Assembly (NCBI RefSeq): GCF_020026305.1
Contig: NZ_CP075691.1
Coordinates: 8,053,415-8,117,414, forward strand
DNA: 64,000 nt
Source: Streptomyces sp. 135
GTDB lineage: Bacteria > Actinomycetota > Actinomycetes > Streptomycetales > Streptomycetaceae
Direction of reading: 5' to 3'
Both the position numbers and the translations under genes were made by a program. Shown here one piece after another: positions 8,386-17,470 of this stretch. Each line of letters opens with the position of its first letter. Within the stretch, counting starts at the first letter, position 1. The notes under the pieces were generated by a model. It made no database searches. It was not told the DNA's origin and saw nothing but the letters and a program-made list of their open reading frames with translations.

Positions 8386-9705
8386 ATGACGCAGCACGCA
8401 AGGAATGCACAGCTCACAGGGGTCACAGGCACCCCACGGCCCACACCTCGACCGAGGTCGAGGCCAGGGCCGGCGCCCCGGGCCGGGCGGCGCCCCGTGG
8501 CCATTGCCGCGACGGGCACGGCCGCGGCTCTCCTCATCGCGGGCACCTCGTCCTGCGCGCCGCAGCCGGAACGGCGGACCGCCGAGTCCGCCGCCCCGCG
8601 GGGCGACTCGCACCGCACCGGCCCATCGGACCCCGGCCCGGCCCACTCCCCGGCGAGCGGCAGCGCGGTCGAGCGGCGCGGCTTCACCTTGGTCGCCTCC
8701 GGGGACGTCCTGCCGCACTCCTCGGTCATCCGCCAGGCCGCCGCCGACGCGGACGGCAACGGCCACGACTTCGTGCCGATGCTCAAGGGCGCCAAGCGGG
8801 TCGTCTCCCGGGCCGACCTCGCGATCTGCCACATGGAGACGGTGTACGGCGAGAAGGGCGACTACAGCGGCTACCCCGACTTCAAGTCCCCGCCGCAGAT
8901 CGCCCGCGCCCTCAAGGCCACCGGGTACGACTCGTGCTCGACCGCCTCCAACCACTCCCTGGACGACGGCGCGGCGGGCGTGCGCCGCACCCTGGACGCG
9001 CTCGACGAGGCGGGCGTCAAGCACGCCGGAACGGCCCGCTCCGCCGCCGAGGACAAGAAGCCGGCGTTGCTGCGGGCCGGCGGCGCCAAGGTCGCGCAGC
9101 TCGCGTACACGTACGGCACCAACGGCTATCCGATGCCGAAGGACAAGCCCTGGTCGGTCGACCTGATCGACCGCGGCAAGATCGTCGCGGACGCCCGGGC
9201 GGCACGGAAGGCGGGCGCGGACGTGGTCGTCGTCAGCCTGCACTGGGGCACGGAGTGGCAGGACGCGCCCGACCGGAAGCAGCTGAGCCTCGGCAAGCAG
9301 CTCACGAAGTCCCGCACGGGCGGCCGCCCGGACATCGACCTCATCATCGGCACGCACGCGCACGTCCCCCAGGCGTACGAGAAGGTGAACGGCACCTGGA
9401 TCATCTACGGCATGGGCGACCAGATCGCCGGCAGCATGACCAACTACGAGGGTGCCCGTGACCCGCGCGGCAACCAGAACTCCATCGGCCGCTTCACCTT
9501 CGCGCGACCGGCCGCGCCGGGCGGACGGTGGAAGGTGCGCAAGGCCGAGTTCATCCCGATGTGGTTCGACCCGGCGGCGGGCCGCGTCGTCGACCTCAAC
9601 GCCGCGCTCGGCCGAGGGGCGGACGTCCGCGGCGTACGCGACCGGATCCGCCGCGTGGTGCTGAGCAGGGGAGCGGGCAAGGACGGCCTGGTGATGGGCG
9701 AGTAG
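8386..9705 (+). CDS. CapA-family (poly-gamma-glutamate synthesis-like) secreted metallophosphatase-fold protein
   Basis: A 439-residue exported protein of the CapA/PGA_cap family. The N-terminus is Arg/Pro-rich, followed by a hydrophobic stretch (PVAIAATGTAAALLIAGTSSC) with a Cys at its end that could be lipidated, although the lipobox is imperfect. The catalytic fold begins with LVASGDVLPHSS (about 105-116) and continues with AICHMETVYG, TASNHSLDDG, VVVVSLHWGTEW and IIGTHAHVPQ, the Asp/His/Asn metal-ligand motifs of this family. Start ATG at 8386 with GGAG upstream. A relatively AT-rich promoter region (8300-8370) precedes it. It ends 8 bases before the convergent permease gene. The substrate is not predictable. 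Confidence 0.88.
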   Translation: MTQHARNAQLTGVTGTPRPTPRPRSRPGPAPRAGRRPVAIAATGTAAALLIAGTSSCAPQPERRTAESAAPRGDSHRTGPSDPGPAHSPASGSAVERRGFTLVASGDVLPHSSVIRQAAADADGNGHDFVPMLKGAKRVVSRADLAICHMETVYGEKGDYSGYPDFKSPPQIARALKATGYDSCSTASNHSLDDGAAGVRRTLDALDEAGVKHAGTARSAAEDKKPALLRAGGAKVAQLAYTYGTNGYPMPKDKPWSVDLIDRGKIVADARAARKAGADVVVVSLHWGTEWQDAPDRKQLSLGKQLTKSRTGGRPDIDLIIGTHAHVPQAYEKVNGTWIIYGMGDQIAGSMTNYEGARDPRGNQNSIGRFTFARPAAPGGRWKVRKAEFIPMWFDPAAGRVVDLNAALGRGADVRGVRDRIRRVVLSRGAGKDGLVMGE

Positions 9706-9712
9706 CGGGGCC

Positions 9713-11137
9713 CTACTCGACGGCGTCCCGCTCCGCCTTCGCCAGCTCCGACTTGCGGTAGGAGTAGCCGAAGTACACGACGAGACCGAGGCCGAACCAC
9801 ACGGCGAACCGCGCCCAGGTCTGCCACTGGAGGAACGTGATCAGCCAGAGCGAGAAGACGACGCCGATCGCGGGCACGAACGGCATGCCGGGGCAGCGGA
9901 AGGTGCGCGGCAGGTCGGGGCGCTTGTAGCGCAGCACGATCACCGCGACGCACACCACGACGAAGGCCAGCAGGATGCCGATGTTGGTGAGTTCGGCCGC
10001 CTCGCCGATCGGCAGGAACCCGGCGATGGCGGCTGACGCGATGCCGACGATCCACGTCACGCGCGTCGGCACGTGGCGGGTCTCGTGCGTCTTCGCGAAC
10101 CACTTGGGAAGGAGGCCGTCCCGGCTCATCGAGAACCACACGCGCGTGCAGCCGAGCATGAACGTGAACATCACCGTGAGGATGCCGATGATCGCGCCGA
10201 CCGCGATGATGTCGGCGAGACCGCCGAGCCCCACCGACTTGAAGGCCGTGGAGAACCCGCTCTCCGGATCGACCTCCGTGTAGCTCTGCATGCCGGTCAG
10301 GACCAGGCAGGCGAGCACGTACAGCACCATCGAGATGGTGAGGGAGTAGAGGATCGCCTTCGGCATGTGCCGCTGCGCGTCCTTGGACTCCTCGGCGGCC
10401 GTGCTCATGGCGTCGTATCCGAAGACGGCGAAGAACACGGTCGCGGCCCCCGTGAACGCGCCGCTGACCCCGTAGGGGAAGAACGGGTCGTAGTTGCCGG
10501 TGTCGATGTGGAAGAAGCCGACCGCGATCACCACCAGCACCACGAGCACCTTCAGCACGACCACGACCATCTCGAAGCGCGCGGCGTTCTTGATGCCGAG
10601 GGTGAGCAGGTACGCGATGAACAGGCACAGCACGGCGGCGAAGAGGTCGACCTTGTGGCCGTCGCCGGTGCCGGGCGCCCCCATCATCCACGCCGGCAGC
10701 TCCGCGCCCATCTCCTCGACGAGGAAGCCGAAGTACCCGGAGATGCCGATCGCGACGACCGCGACGATCGCCGTGTACTCCAGGAGCAGGTCCCAGCCGA
10801 TGAACCAGCCGGTCAGCTCGCCGAGCACCACATAGCCGTACGTGTACGCGGAACCGGCCTTCGGGATCATGCCCGCGAACTCGGCGTACGAGAACGCGGC
10901 GGCCGCGCTCGCGACGCCCGCGATCAGGAAGGAGATCAGCACCGCGGGCCCCGCCGTGCCGTTCGCCACGGCTCCCGCGAGGCTGAAGATGCCGGCGCCG
11001 ATGATGCCGCCGACGCCGATGGCGGTGAGCTGCCAGAGACCGAGGGAACGCGACAGGCCCCCGCCCGCCTCCGTCTCCTCGATGTGCTCGATGGGCTTGC
11101 GGCGCAGCACGCCCTGCCCCGTACGGAGTCCCGCCAT
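9713..11137 (-). CDS. APC-superfamily amino acid permease
   Basis: A 474-residue polytopic membrane transporter of the amino acid-polyamine-organocation superfamily (cationic amino acid transporter-like). About twelve membrane helices are visible. The helix-1 signature IGVGGIIGAGIFSLAG is the unwound substrate-binding segment; SYAEFAGMIPKAGSAYTYGY follows in helix 3. Start ATG at 11137 has GAGGTGGAG upstream. The same frame stays open to 11770, but that extension overlaps the neighbouring stress-protein gene and is a shadow. The substrate is probably an amino acid; which one is not visible. Confidence 0.92.
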   Translation of the reverse strand: MAGLRTGQGVLRRKPIEHIEETEAGGGLSRSLGLWQLTAIGVGGIIGAGIFSLAGAVANGTAGPAVLISFLIAGVASAAAAFSYAEFAGMIPKAGSAYTYGYVVLGELTGWFIGWDLLLEYTAIVAVVAIGISGYFGFLVEEMGAELPAWMMGAPGTGDGHKVDLFAAVLCLFIAYLLTLGIKNAARFEMVVVVLKVLVVLVVIAVGFFHIDTGNYDPFFPYGVSGAFTGAATVFFAVFGYDAMSTAAEESKDAQRHMPKAILYSLTISMVLYVLACLVLTGMQSYTEVDPESGFSTAFKSVGLGGLADIIAVGAIIGILTVMFTFMLGCTRVWFSMSRDGLLPKWFAKTHETRHVPTRVTWIVGIASAAIAGFLPIGEAAELTNIGILLAFVVVCVAVIVLRYKRPDLPRTFRCPGMPFVPAIGVVFSLWLITFLQWQTWARFAVWFGLGLVVYFGYSYRKSELAKAERDAVE

Positions 11138-11256
11138 GAGCTCCACCTCTTCGCAGAAGCCGATCGGCTGATGGCGGATCATGATGGCCCAGCGGGCGCG
11201 GGGACGGAAGACGCCACACCTCTTGTGCCCGAGGCGTTCATCCGGAGCGGGACCGG

Positions 11257-11718
11257 TCAGGGCACCACGGTGACCGGCCAACGGCCCGCCTTCACCAGCC
11301 GCACGGCGACCGAGCCGACGATGCGGTGGCCCGCCTGCTCGGAGGCGCCGACGACCACGGCGTCGGCCTTCAGCTCGTCGGCGGCGGTGACGAGGCCGCT
11401 GTAGGGATCGCCACGGAAGGTGTGGAACTCCCATCTGACGTCGAATATGTCCTTCACCCGCTCGGCCGCGGCCCTGATCTCCGTGATGAGCCCCTCGGCG
11501 ATCTCCTCCGTGGTGTCGGCCACCGGCACGCCGAGCGCGGCGCCCGCCGCGAGGACCGGCTGGATGTAGACGACGGCGAGCAGGGCCCGCTGGCGCCGGG
11601 CGAGGCCGGCGGCGTATGCCGCGGCCCGCAGCGACGAGTCGGAGCCGTCGACTCCGGCGACGATCACCTTGGGCCCGTCGGTGCCGCGTTCGAATTGGTG
11701 GGACTGGTCTTCGCTCAC
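11257..11718 (-). CDS. Universal stress protein (UspA family)
   Basis: A 153-residue single-domain UspA protein. It begins the fold with VIVAGVDGSDSSLRAA (about 18-33). The ATP-binding signature G-x2-G-x9-G-S/T is represented by GASEQAGHRIVGSVA near the C-terminus, which ends WPVTVVP as usual for the family. It is probably ATP-binding. It lies 119 bases upstream of the permease gene on the same strand, so the two may be cotranscribed. Confidence 0.92.
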   Translation of the reverse strand: MSEDQSHQFERGTDGPKVIVAGVDGSDSSLRAAAYAAGLARRQRALLAVVYIQPVLAAGAALGVPVADTTEEIAEGLITEIRAAAERVKDIFDVRWEFHTFRGDPYSGLVTAADELKADAVVVGASEQAGHRIVGSVAVRLVKAGRWPVTVVP

Positions 11719-11946
11719 GCCGAGAGGTTAACGGAGGCACACCGACCGCTGGTGGGCAGGCGCTCCGCACGGCGCGAGGACCGGACGCGACGCCCCGCCG
11801 GGACCTCGCCGCCCTCGGCGGCGAACCGGCCGCAGCCTGCTCGGAGTTGACCGACCCACCGGCCCGCCGCGTCTGATCGGGTGCTTTCGGGGGCCGCCCC
11901 GGTGTTGTTGTCCCGCGCGGGCCTTCGGCCGTGCGACGGATTAGTC

Positions 11947-12788
11947 ATGAAAGACGATCAGCTGACTCCAGGGCGCCGGCTGGTGCTCCGCGCCGCCGCG
12001 GCACTCGGCCTCACCGCGACCGCCTGCGCGGGCGCGGACCCCACGGCCGCCCTGGGCCCCACCGCGCCCAGCGGCGCCGCCGCCGCGGGCCCACCGGCCG
12101 CCCGCCCCTCAAGCCCTCCGCGTACCGCCTCCAGCCCATGGCCGGCCACGGCCCCCCGCGTGCCGTGCGCGCCCTGCCGCGCGTCCGCAAGGCCCCGATC
12201 CTGCGCCTGGACCTGCACGACCGCTCGATGGTGCTGACCTTCGACGACGGACCCGACCCCCGCTACACCCCGGCCATCCTGCGGATCCTGCGCCAGTACG
12301 GCGTCCGCGCCATGTTCTTCGTGTGCGGGGAGATGGCCGCCGACCACCAGGACCTGCTCCGCGAAATGGCCGACGACGGGCACGTGATCGGCAACCACAC
12401 CTGGAACCACCCGCTGCTGCCCAAGCTCAGCCGGGCCGCCATGCGCCGGCAGATGGAGAGCACCTGTGACGTCATCGAGCACGTGACCGGCGAAGCCCCC
12501 GCGTGGTTCCGGGCCCCCTACGGCGCGTGGAACCGCAACGCCTTCCAGCTGGGCGCCGAGTACGGCATGGAACCGCTCGCCTGGACCGTCGACACCCTCG
12601 ACTGGACCGAGCCGGGCGCGAGGGCCATCGTGCGCCGCGTGCACGCGGGCGCGGCTCCCGGTGTCGTCGTGCTCTCGCACGACGCGGGCGGCGACCGCTC
12701 GGGCACCGTCGCCGCGCTGCGCACCTACCTCCCCGACCTGCTCGCGTCGGGCTACCGCCTCACGGTGCCGAACCGCTACGCGATGTGA
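11947..12788 (+). CDS. Polysaccharide deacetylase (NodB domain), apparently frameshifted
   Basis: The catalytic domain is clear. VLTFDDGPDPRYTP carries the Asp pair, GNHTWNHP the His-x3-His zinc ligands, and RAPYGAWN and VVLSHDAGG complete the NodB motifs. This part is read in the frame ending at 12788. The natural N-terminus, a signal or lipoprotein sequence starting ATG at 11947 (MKDDQLTPGRRLVLRAAAAL), is in a different frame. The switch lies around 12095-12125, where KPSAYRLQPM resumes. A one-base indel in a C-rich run, either real or a sequencing error, explains this. An internal ATG at 12138 could still express the catalytic domain without its export signal. Its expected role is deacetylation of cell-wall or capsular N-acetyl sugars. 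Confidence 0.75.
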
Positions 12789-12862
12789 CGCCCCGTCCAT
12801 CCATCCGTCTACCCCTCCGTCCGCCCGCCCGGTCCGCGTGCCGGCGCCCTGTCAGGGCGGTG

Positions 12863-13543
12863 TCAGCGCACCGCGGTCAGGCGGGCGAAGACCACGACGT
12901 TCCCGTCGTATCCGGACTGCTCGGAGAAACCGCCGCCGCAGGTGATGACCCGCAATTCGGGAGTTCCGCTGTTCCCGTAGACGCGCTTTCCCGGGAAGTC
13001 GTCCTTCGCGAACACCTCGATGCCGTAGATCTCGAAAATCGCGGTCTTCTTGTCCTTGCGCCTGACCTCGACGTGGTTTCCCTTCTTCAGGGAACCGAGG
13101 CCGTAGAAGACGGCGGGGCCCTGCTGGTTGTCCACATGGCCGACGACCACCGCCGTGCCCTTCTCACCCGGCGAGACGGCCCCCGTGAACCAGCCCGCCA
13201 GGTTCGGGTCCTCGGGCGGCGGCGCGTCCACCCAGCCCTCGGCGTCCAGGCCCACCGGGATGACCGGGGCGTCCACCTGGATGCCCTTGATGCGGATGCG
13301 CTCGGCGGGCGAGAAGATCAGCGGTGCCGGGGCGTCGGGGCCCGCCTCGGGCGTGTGATCGGCCGCCGCGGCGGAAGCGGGCTGCGGCGGGCCCACGTCG
13401 AATTCTCCCGAGCCGTTGCGGATCAGCGCGAGGCCGGTCAGCAGGACAAGCGCCATCACACCCCACGGGGCGCGCTTCTTCTGCTTTTCGTCCTCCTGGG
13501 CATCCTGAAAGTCGAAATCGTCGGCCGGATGGGACGAAGGCAT
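12863..13543 (-). CDS. Class F sortase
   Basis: A 226-residue membrane-anchored transpeptidase-fold protein. A short charged cytoplasmic N-terminus precedes one membrane segment (GVMALVLLTGLALI, about 27-40). The sortase barrel follows with the catalytic His in VVVGHVDN, the Cys in LRVITCGGGF and the Arg in VVFARL near the C-terminus. This is the arrangement of actinobacterial class F enzymes. It is divergently oriented from the secreted protein gene at 13878 and close to its paralogue at 14499, but neither has an obvious LPXTG-type sorting signal, so substrates are uncertain. Confidence 0.9.
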   Translation of the reverse strand: MPSSHPADDFDFQDAQEDEKQKKRAPWGVMALVLLTGLALIRNGSGEFDVGPPQPASAAAADHTPEAGPDAPAPLIFSPAERIRIKGIQVDAPVIPVGLDAEGWVDAPPPEDPNLAGWFTGAVSPGEKGTAVVVGHVDNQQGPAVFYGLGSLKKGNHVEVRRKDKKTAIFEIYGIEVFAKDDFPGKRVYGNSGTPELRVITCGGGFSEQSGYDGNVVVFARLTAVR

Positions 13544-13877
13544 TCTCTATCCCCTCTCAACGCGGCGGGCGCGCCGCGTCCGTAGCGCGTACGAGAACGC
13601 TAAGCGCGGGGCGAGCGGGGTGCGAAAGGGCGGGAGCGAACGGGTGGCGGCCCCGGTCGGGTGCGCCATCCGGGTCGGCCCCCGGCAGGAAATTTCTGAC
13701 GGTCCGTGACCTGCGGTGATGCCCGCCGACGCGGACACGTCCCGGCGTGTCGTCTCACCAGGACGGCCGATTCCCGAAATGCGGGCCCGCCTGCCGCATC
13801 TGAGGGTCTGTCTGGGAGGCGCTCTCACCGATCGACCGGGGACGGTACCCCCGGGGCGCCTTTCGCGGAGGATTGCC
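13544..13877. other. Divergent intergenic region, no gene seen
   Basis: 334 bases between the divergent sortase and secreted-protein genes. An upstream extension of the second frame is open from 13716 but has no ribosome site and would precede the signal peptide, so I reject it as coding. Both promoters must lie here; I could not pick out -10 or -35 elements with confidence. Confidence 0.5.
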
Positions 13878-14384
13878 ATGCGTACTTCTCGTATGCGTAC
13901 CACTCGTGCCCTCGCGGTCGCCGCCGCGGCAGGCGCGGTCGTCGGGCTCGCCGCCCCGACCGCTTCCGCGTGGGCCGACCCGACCAACATCGTGGCGATG
14001 CCGAGCGTGATCCCGCGGGGCGGGCACCTGACCGTCACGGTCGACGGATCGTCGTGCCAGCACGGCGGCAAGATCACCTCGCCCGCCTTCTCGGACGCGC
14101 ACCTGCACGCCATCCACGGCGGCACCACGTCGAGCGCCACCGCCGTCATCCACAAGCACGTCACTCCGGGCGCGTACGACATCACGGCCCACTGCGGCGG
14201 CAAGACGCTCATGCGCCCGGCCGCTTTCACCGTCATCCACGGAGGTGTGCGCGGTGGCTTCGGCGGCACCTCGCAGTCGGGGGCGAGCGGTACCGACATC
14301 GCGATCGGTGGCGCGCTGGTGGCCGCGGCCGTCGTCGGCGGCGGGGTGTTCTGGATGCGCCGCCGGTCCGAGAACCGGGCCTGA
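13878..14384 (+). CDS. Secreted, C-terminally anchored protein of unknown function
   Basis: A 168-residue exported protein. It has an N-terminal signal peptide (Arg-rich start, hydrophobic core ALAVAAAAGAVVGLAAP, likely cleavage after ASA). An immunoglobulin-like domain follows (GGHLTVTVDGSSC near the start) with two Cys likely to form a disulfide. The tail is a Gly-rich linker, a membrane helix (DIAIGGALVAAAVVGGGVFW) and a basic end (RRRSENRA). Start ATG at 13878 has CGGAGGA upstream. It is a paralogue of the convergent gene at 14499-15062, which shares the same layout and tail. No classical sortase motif is visible. Confidence 0.8.
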   Translation: MRTSRMRTTRALAVAAAAGAVVGLAAPTASAWADPTNIVAMPSVIPRGGHLTVTVDGSSCQHGGKITSPAFSDAHLHAIHGGTTSSATAVIHKHVTPGAYDITAHCGGKTLMRPAAFTVIHGGVRGGFGGTSQSGASGTDIAIGGALVAAAVVGGGVFWMRRRSENRA

Positions 14385-14432
14385 GACGGCGGGCGGCCCG
14401 GCGCGCCCCCCTTCCGCGCCGCGGCCCGCCCG

Positions 14433-14487
14433 TGACACCGCTTCGCCCCCGGGACTCGGAAGACGTCCCAGGGGCGAAGCGGTGTCA
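14433..14487. terminator. Bidirectional terminator between convergent paralogues
   Basis: A 17-bp perfect inverted repeat: TGACACCGCTTCGCCCC (14433-14449) with its complement at 14471-14487, around a 21-base loop. It sits between two convergent genes and is best read as a terminator serving both. Confidence 0.75.
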
Positions 14488-14498
14488 GGCGAAGCGGG

Positions 14499-15062
14499 TC
14501 AGGAGTTGCTCTCGCCGGTGCGGCGGCGGGCCTTGTAGTACGCGGTGCCGACGGCACCCAGGATCAGGGCGCCGCCGAGGGCGATCTCGTGCAGGTCGAG
14601 TCCGCCGAAGCTGCCGCCGACACCGGCCTTGACACCCTTGTGGACGGGGTTCTGCTGGTTCGGGTTCCGCTGGTCCGGGTTCTGGTGACCGTTGTTGTCG
14701 GGACGGCCGGTGGCGATGGTGAGGTCCGTCTTGCCGATCTCGCCCTTGCAGTCGAACGTCACCTCGTACATCGCCCCCGGCTTCGCGTCCCAGAACACAT
14801 GGGCCGTGGTGGAGGTCTGGCCCTTGGGGATGTGGGCGTCGTCGAAGATCCCGGAGGTGACCTTGGTGTCGCCCTCGCAGCCGTCGACGCTGAGGGTGAC
14901 CTGTCCGCCCGCGGCGATCGTCGAGGGGGTCACGCGGAAGCCGAACGAGGTGATGTTGTTGTTGTTCTCGTCGCCCGTGACGGCCGCCGACGCGGGTGGG
15001 ATCGTCAGGGTCAGGACGGTGGCGGTGAGCAGAGCGGCGGAAGCGACGCGTATCGCGTGCAT
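14499..15062 (-). CDS. Secreted, C-terminally anchored protein, paralogue of 13878-14384
   Basis: A 187-residue protein. It has a signal peptide (VASAALLTATVLTLTIPPASA), a beta-rich domain with paired Cys (VDGCEGDTK and EVTFDCKGE), and an Asn/Gln/Pro-rich linker (about 120-140). A Gly-rich segment, a membrane helix (IALGGALILGAVGTAYY) and a basic tail (KARRRTGESNS) end the protein. The domain order and the GGSFGG-then-helix tail match the neighbouring protein. Start ATG at 15062 follows a GGAGG-like site. Function unknown; possibly cell-surface or aerial-growth related, but nothing in the sequence proves this. Confidence 0.8.
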   Translation of the reverse strand: MHAIRVASAALLTATVLTLTIPPASAAVTGDENNNNITSFGFRVTPSTIAAGGQVTLSVDGCEGDTKVTSGIFDDAHIPKGQTSTTAHVFWDAKPGAMYEVTFDCKGEIGKTDLTIATGRPDNNGHQNPDQRNPNQQNPVHKGVKAGVGGSFGGLDLHEIALGGALILGAVGTAYYKARRRTGESNS

Positions 15063-15274
15063 GGGTGGATCCTCCGGGTCTCCGAGGAGCAGCCGCGGAC
15101 CTTCTTCCGCTGACGCCTGAAATGCACCTCGATGCCGGAAACGCTAGGTATGCTCCCGCACGGCCGCGATCGGTGTCGTGCGAACGGGGCAACCTGGTAC
15201 GCCGATCGGGCGAACGGCCCGGCGTGGCGCACCGGTCGGGTCCGGCGCGTATGGGAACGGGCAGAATCCAGAGT

Positions 15275-15481
15275 TCAAGGCCATACGTGGGGCTCGCCGC
15301 GCCACTCGACGAGGCACGGGTCGTCGAGCGCGAGGTCGGCCTCGCCGAGCCCGGCGCGCCGCAGGAACTCCTCCAGGTCGCGGTCGCCGTGGGCGACGCC
15401 CACGTCCTGTCCGCGCACGGTGACCCGCCGCCCGCCGTCGGCGGCGGGCGGATGGACGACGATCGGTGTCTGCCAGGCCAT
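15275..15481 (-). CDS. Small conserved-looking hypothetical protein
   Basis: A 68-residue protein starting MAWQTPIVVHPPAADG at 15481. It contains a short conserved-looking core (GRRVTVRGQDVGVAHGDRD, then DLEEFLRRAGL) and ends DDPCLVEWRGEPHVWP. I recall small proteins with this beginning and ending as common in Streptomyces but know no function. A longer frame to 15595 exists; the ATG at 15481 fits the recalled family start. No signal peptide or membrane helix. Confidence 0.6.
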   Translation of the reverse strand: MAWQTPIVVHPPAADGGRRVTVRGQDVGVAHGDRDLEEFLRRAGLGEADLALDDPCLVEWRGEPHVWP

Positions 15482-15610
15482 GGCACCAGAATGCGCCGGA
15501 CCGACGCGCGGCGCAGCACGGTTCACGGCCATCACGGGCCGGGACAGGCCTGCGCGCCGCCCGCCCCGCCTTGCCGTGGCACGGACACGTCCCACCTCAA
15601 CAACGCCCCC

Positions 15611-16573
15611 TCAGTCGTGAGTTGGCCCGGGCGGCTGGGCCGCCCACTGCGGCGTCCAGATCCCGTCATCGGGGTGGCCGGGGTAGGCGGCGGTGAGGTG
15701 GTCACGCAGCGCGATGAGCGCCGGGTGGGGGTTGTCGGTGCGCCAGATCAGCGAGTGCGGGTAGACCGGGGTCGGGTCGCGCAGAGGGATTCGCCGCAGG
15801 TCGTGGCCGGCGGGCCAGACCAGCGGGGTCTGCTCGCTGACGAAGGTCGCCAGCGTCGAGGAGGCCGCGATCGTGTCGAGGAGGGCTTCGATGCCGAAGT
15901 CGGGGCCGACCGCGTCGACGGTGAAACCGAACGAGGCGGCGAGGTCGTCGTAGTAGGCGGCCCACTCGGTGCCGGGCAGGTTGCCGGGCATCCAGATCCG
16001 GCGCCCGGCGAGCTGCGCGGGCGAGATCGAGGGGGCCGTGGCGAACTCGTGGTCCGGTCCGGTGAACAGGTACAACGGCTCGTCGAAGACCGCGGCGGCC
16101 GCCACCCCTTCGGGAAGCGGCCGCCCCGGCATGGTCACGGCGCGGAAGGTCGCGTCGATCGTCCCGGACCGTACGGCGGCGATGGCCGTGGCGGAGTCGA
16201 ACAGGGTCACGACGTCGAGCTCGGTCTCGGGGTACGCGCGATGGAAGTCGCGCAGCAGCCCCGCCACCGAGACCCGGCGGCCGATCACGTCGACCCGCAG
16301 CGCCCGACGCCCCGGCCGTACGGAAGCGGCGGCCCGCTCCTCGGCCTGGAGGAGCGCGCGGGCGTACGGCAGGAAAGCCTGCCCGTCGATGGTGAGCCGG
16401 GCGCCACGGGCCGTCCGGCTGAACAGCCGCACGCCGAGGTCCTTCTCCAGCGCGGCGATGCGCTTGGAGACGGCCTGCGGCGTGATCGACAAGTTGACGG
16501 CGGCTTCTTGGAACTGCCCCGAGTCCACAGCGGTGACGAAGGTGCGCACGGCGATGAGATCCACGGCGGTCAT
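15611..16573 (-). CDS. LysR-family transcriptional regulator
   Basis: A 320-residue LysR regulator. The N-terminal winged helix-turn-helix (about 5-65) contains FVTAVDSGQFQEAAVNLSIT followed by QAVSKRIAALEKDLGVRLF. The effector-binding domain (about 90-300) follows a linker helix. The target is not evident: its neighbours are a small hypothetical gene downstream and a bestrophin-like gene upstream, all on the same strand. Confidence 0.9.
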   Translation of the reverse strand: MTAVDLIAVRTFVTAVDSGQFQEAAVNLSITPQAVSKRIAALEKDLGVRLFSRTARGARLTIDGQAFLPYARALLQAEERAAASVRPGRRALRVDVIGRRVSVAGLLRDFHRAYPETELDVVTLFDSATAIAAVRSGTIDATFRAVTMPGRPLPEGVAAAAVFDEPLYLFTGPDHEFATAPSISPAQLAGRRIWMPGNLPGTEWAAYYDDLAASFGFTVDAVGPDFGIEALLDTIAASSTLATFVSEQTPLVWPAGHDLRRIPLRDPTPVYPHSLIWRTDNPHPALIALRDHLTAAYPGHPDDGIWTPQWAAQPPGPTHD

Positions 16574-16689
16574 CCTAGCCGGACAACCATGCGTTGACTG
16601 CGACCCGGACCAGCAGGTGTTGCTTACGGTGTTCGGCGTTCAAGTGGACGGCGCTGGTCAACGCAGGGTTGATCAAGCGAGAGGCGGCA

Positions 16690-17454
16690 TCAGCCGCCGA
16701 GGTGTGGGAAGAGCGCCCTGAACGGTTCCGCCGTCGCCGCGATGCCCCGGCTGTACGGGGCGTCGAAGTCCCAGATCAGGAAGAGCAGGAAGGCGAACAG
16801 GGCGGAGAAGAGGCCGGCGAGGAGCAGTTCGCGCGGCGTACGGCGGATCTGTAGCGCGAAGATCATGCCGATCGTGACCAGGCCCCCGATGATCAGGCCG
16901 AACCACACCACGCCCGGCATGGTCGCCCCCACGCTGTCCGCCCGTGAGCTGCGCGCGTCGTCCGCGGCCGCCACCTCGTCGACCAGCGGCTGGTACGCCT
17001 GGGCCTCGAAGTCCGACTTCGGTTCGTAGTCGGTCACGTCATGGCGGATCCGGGCCAGGAGATCCGCACCGCGATCGGTGAGTTCCCCCTTGGACTTCAT
17101 GGCGTCCCACTCCTTGGTGACGACATGGCTGACATATGTGTGGACATCGGCGCGAATACGGTCCCTGACGTCCTCCGGATATACCCGGGCGCGCTCCGAG
17201 ACCTCGTGCAGGGCCTGGGCCTCGACGCGGACGTGTTCCTGGGCGGCGCCGCGCGCCTCCCAGACGCCCGCGATGGCCAGACCGAGGACGATGGCGTACA
17301 CGACACCGATCATCATGGTCATGTACTCGATGACGTCCGGGGTCTCCGACGCGTCGTAGTCCGCGCCGGTCCTGCGGTGCCGCAGCAGTGTCACGACGAG
17401 CACGACACCGCAAGCGGCCGCCATCGCGAGGGTGAGAACAAGCCATTCCGACAA
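16690..17454 (-). CDS. Bestrophin-like membrane protein (DUF4239 type)
   Basis: A 254-residue membrane protein. Membrane helices lie at about 5-25, 42-65 (YMTMMIGVVYAIVLGLAIAG), 182-202 and 210-230, with a long charged helical region between (about 70-175). This layout matches the DUF4239 family of bestrophin-like proteins. The start at 17454 is 16 bases from the stop of the proline-rich gene upstream, so the two are likely an operon. Confidence 0.75.
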   Translation of the reverse strand: MSEWLVLTLAMAAACGVVLVVTLLRHRRTGADYDASETPDVIEYMTMMIGVVYAIVLGLAIAGVWEARGAAQEHVRVEAQALHEVSERARVYPEDVRDRIRADVHTYVSHVVTKEWDAMKSKGELTDRGADLLARIRHDVTDYEPKSDFEAQAYQPLVDEVAAADDARSSRADSVGATMPGVVWFGLIIGGLVTIGMIFALQIRRTPRELLLAGLFSALFAFLLFLIWDFDAPYSRGIAATAEPFRALFPHLGG

Positions 17455-17470
17455 GGAAACCTCCGGCGGG

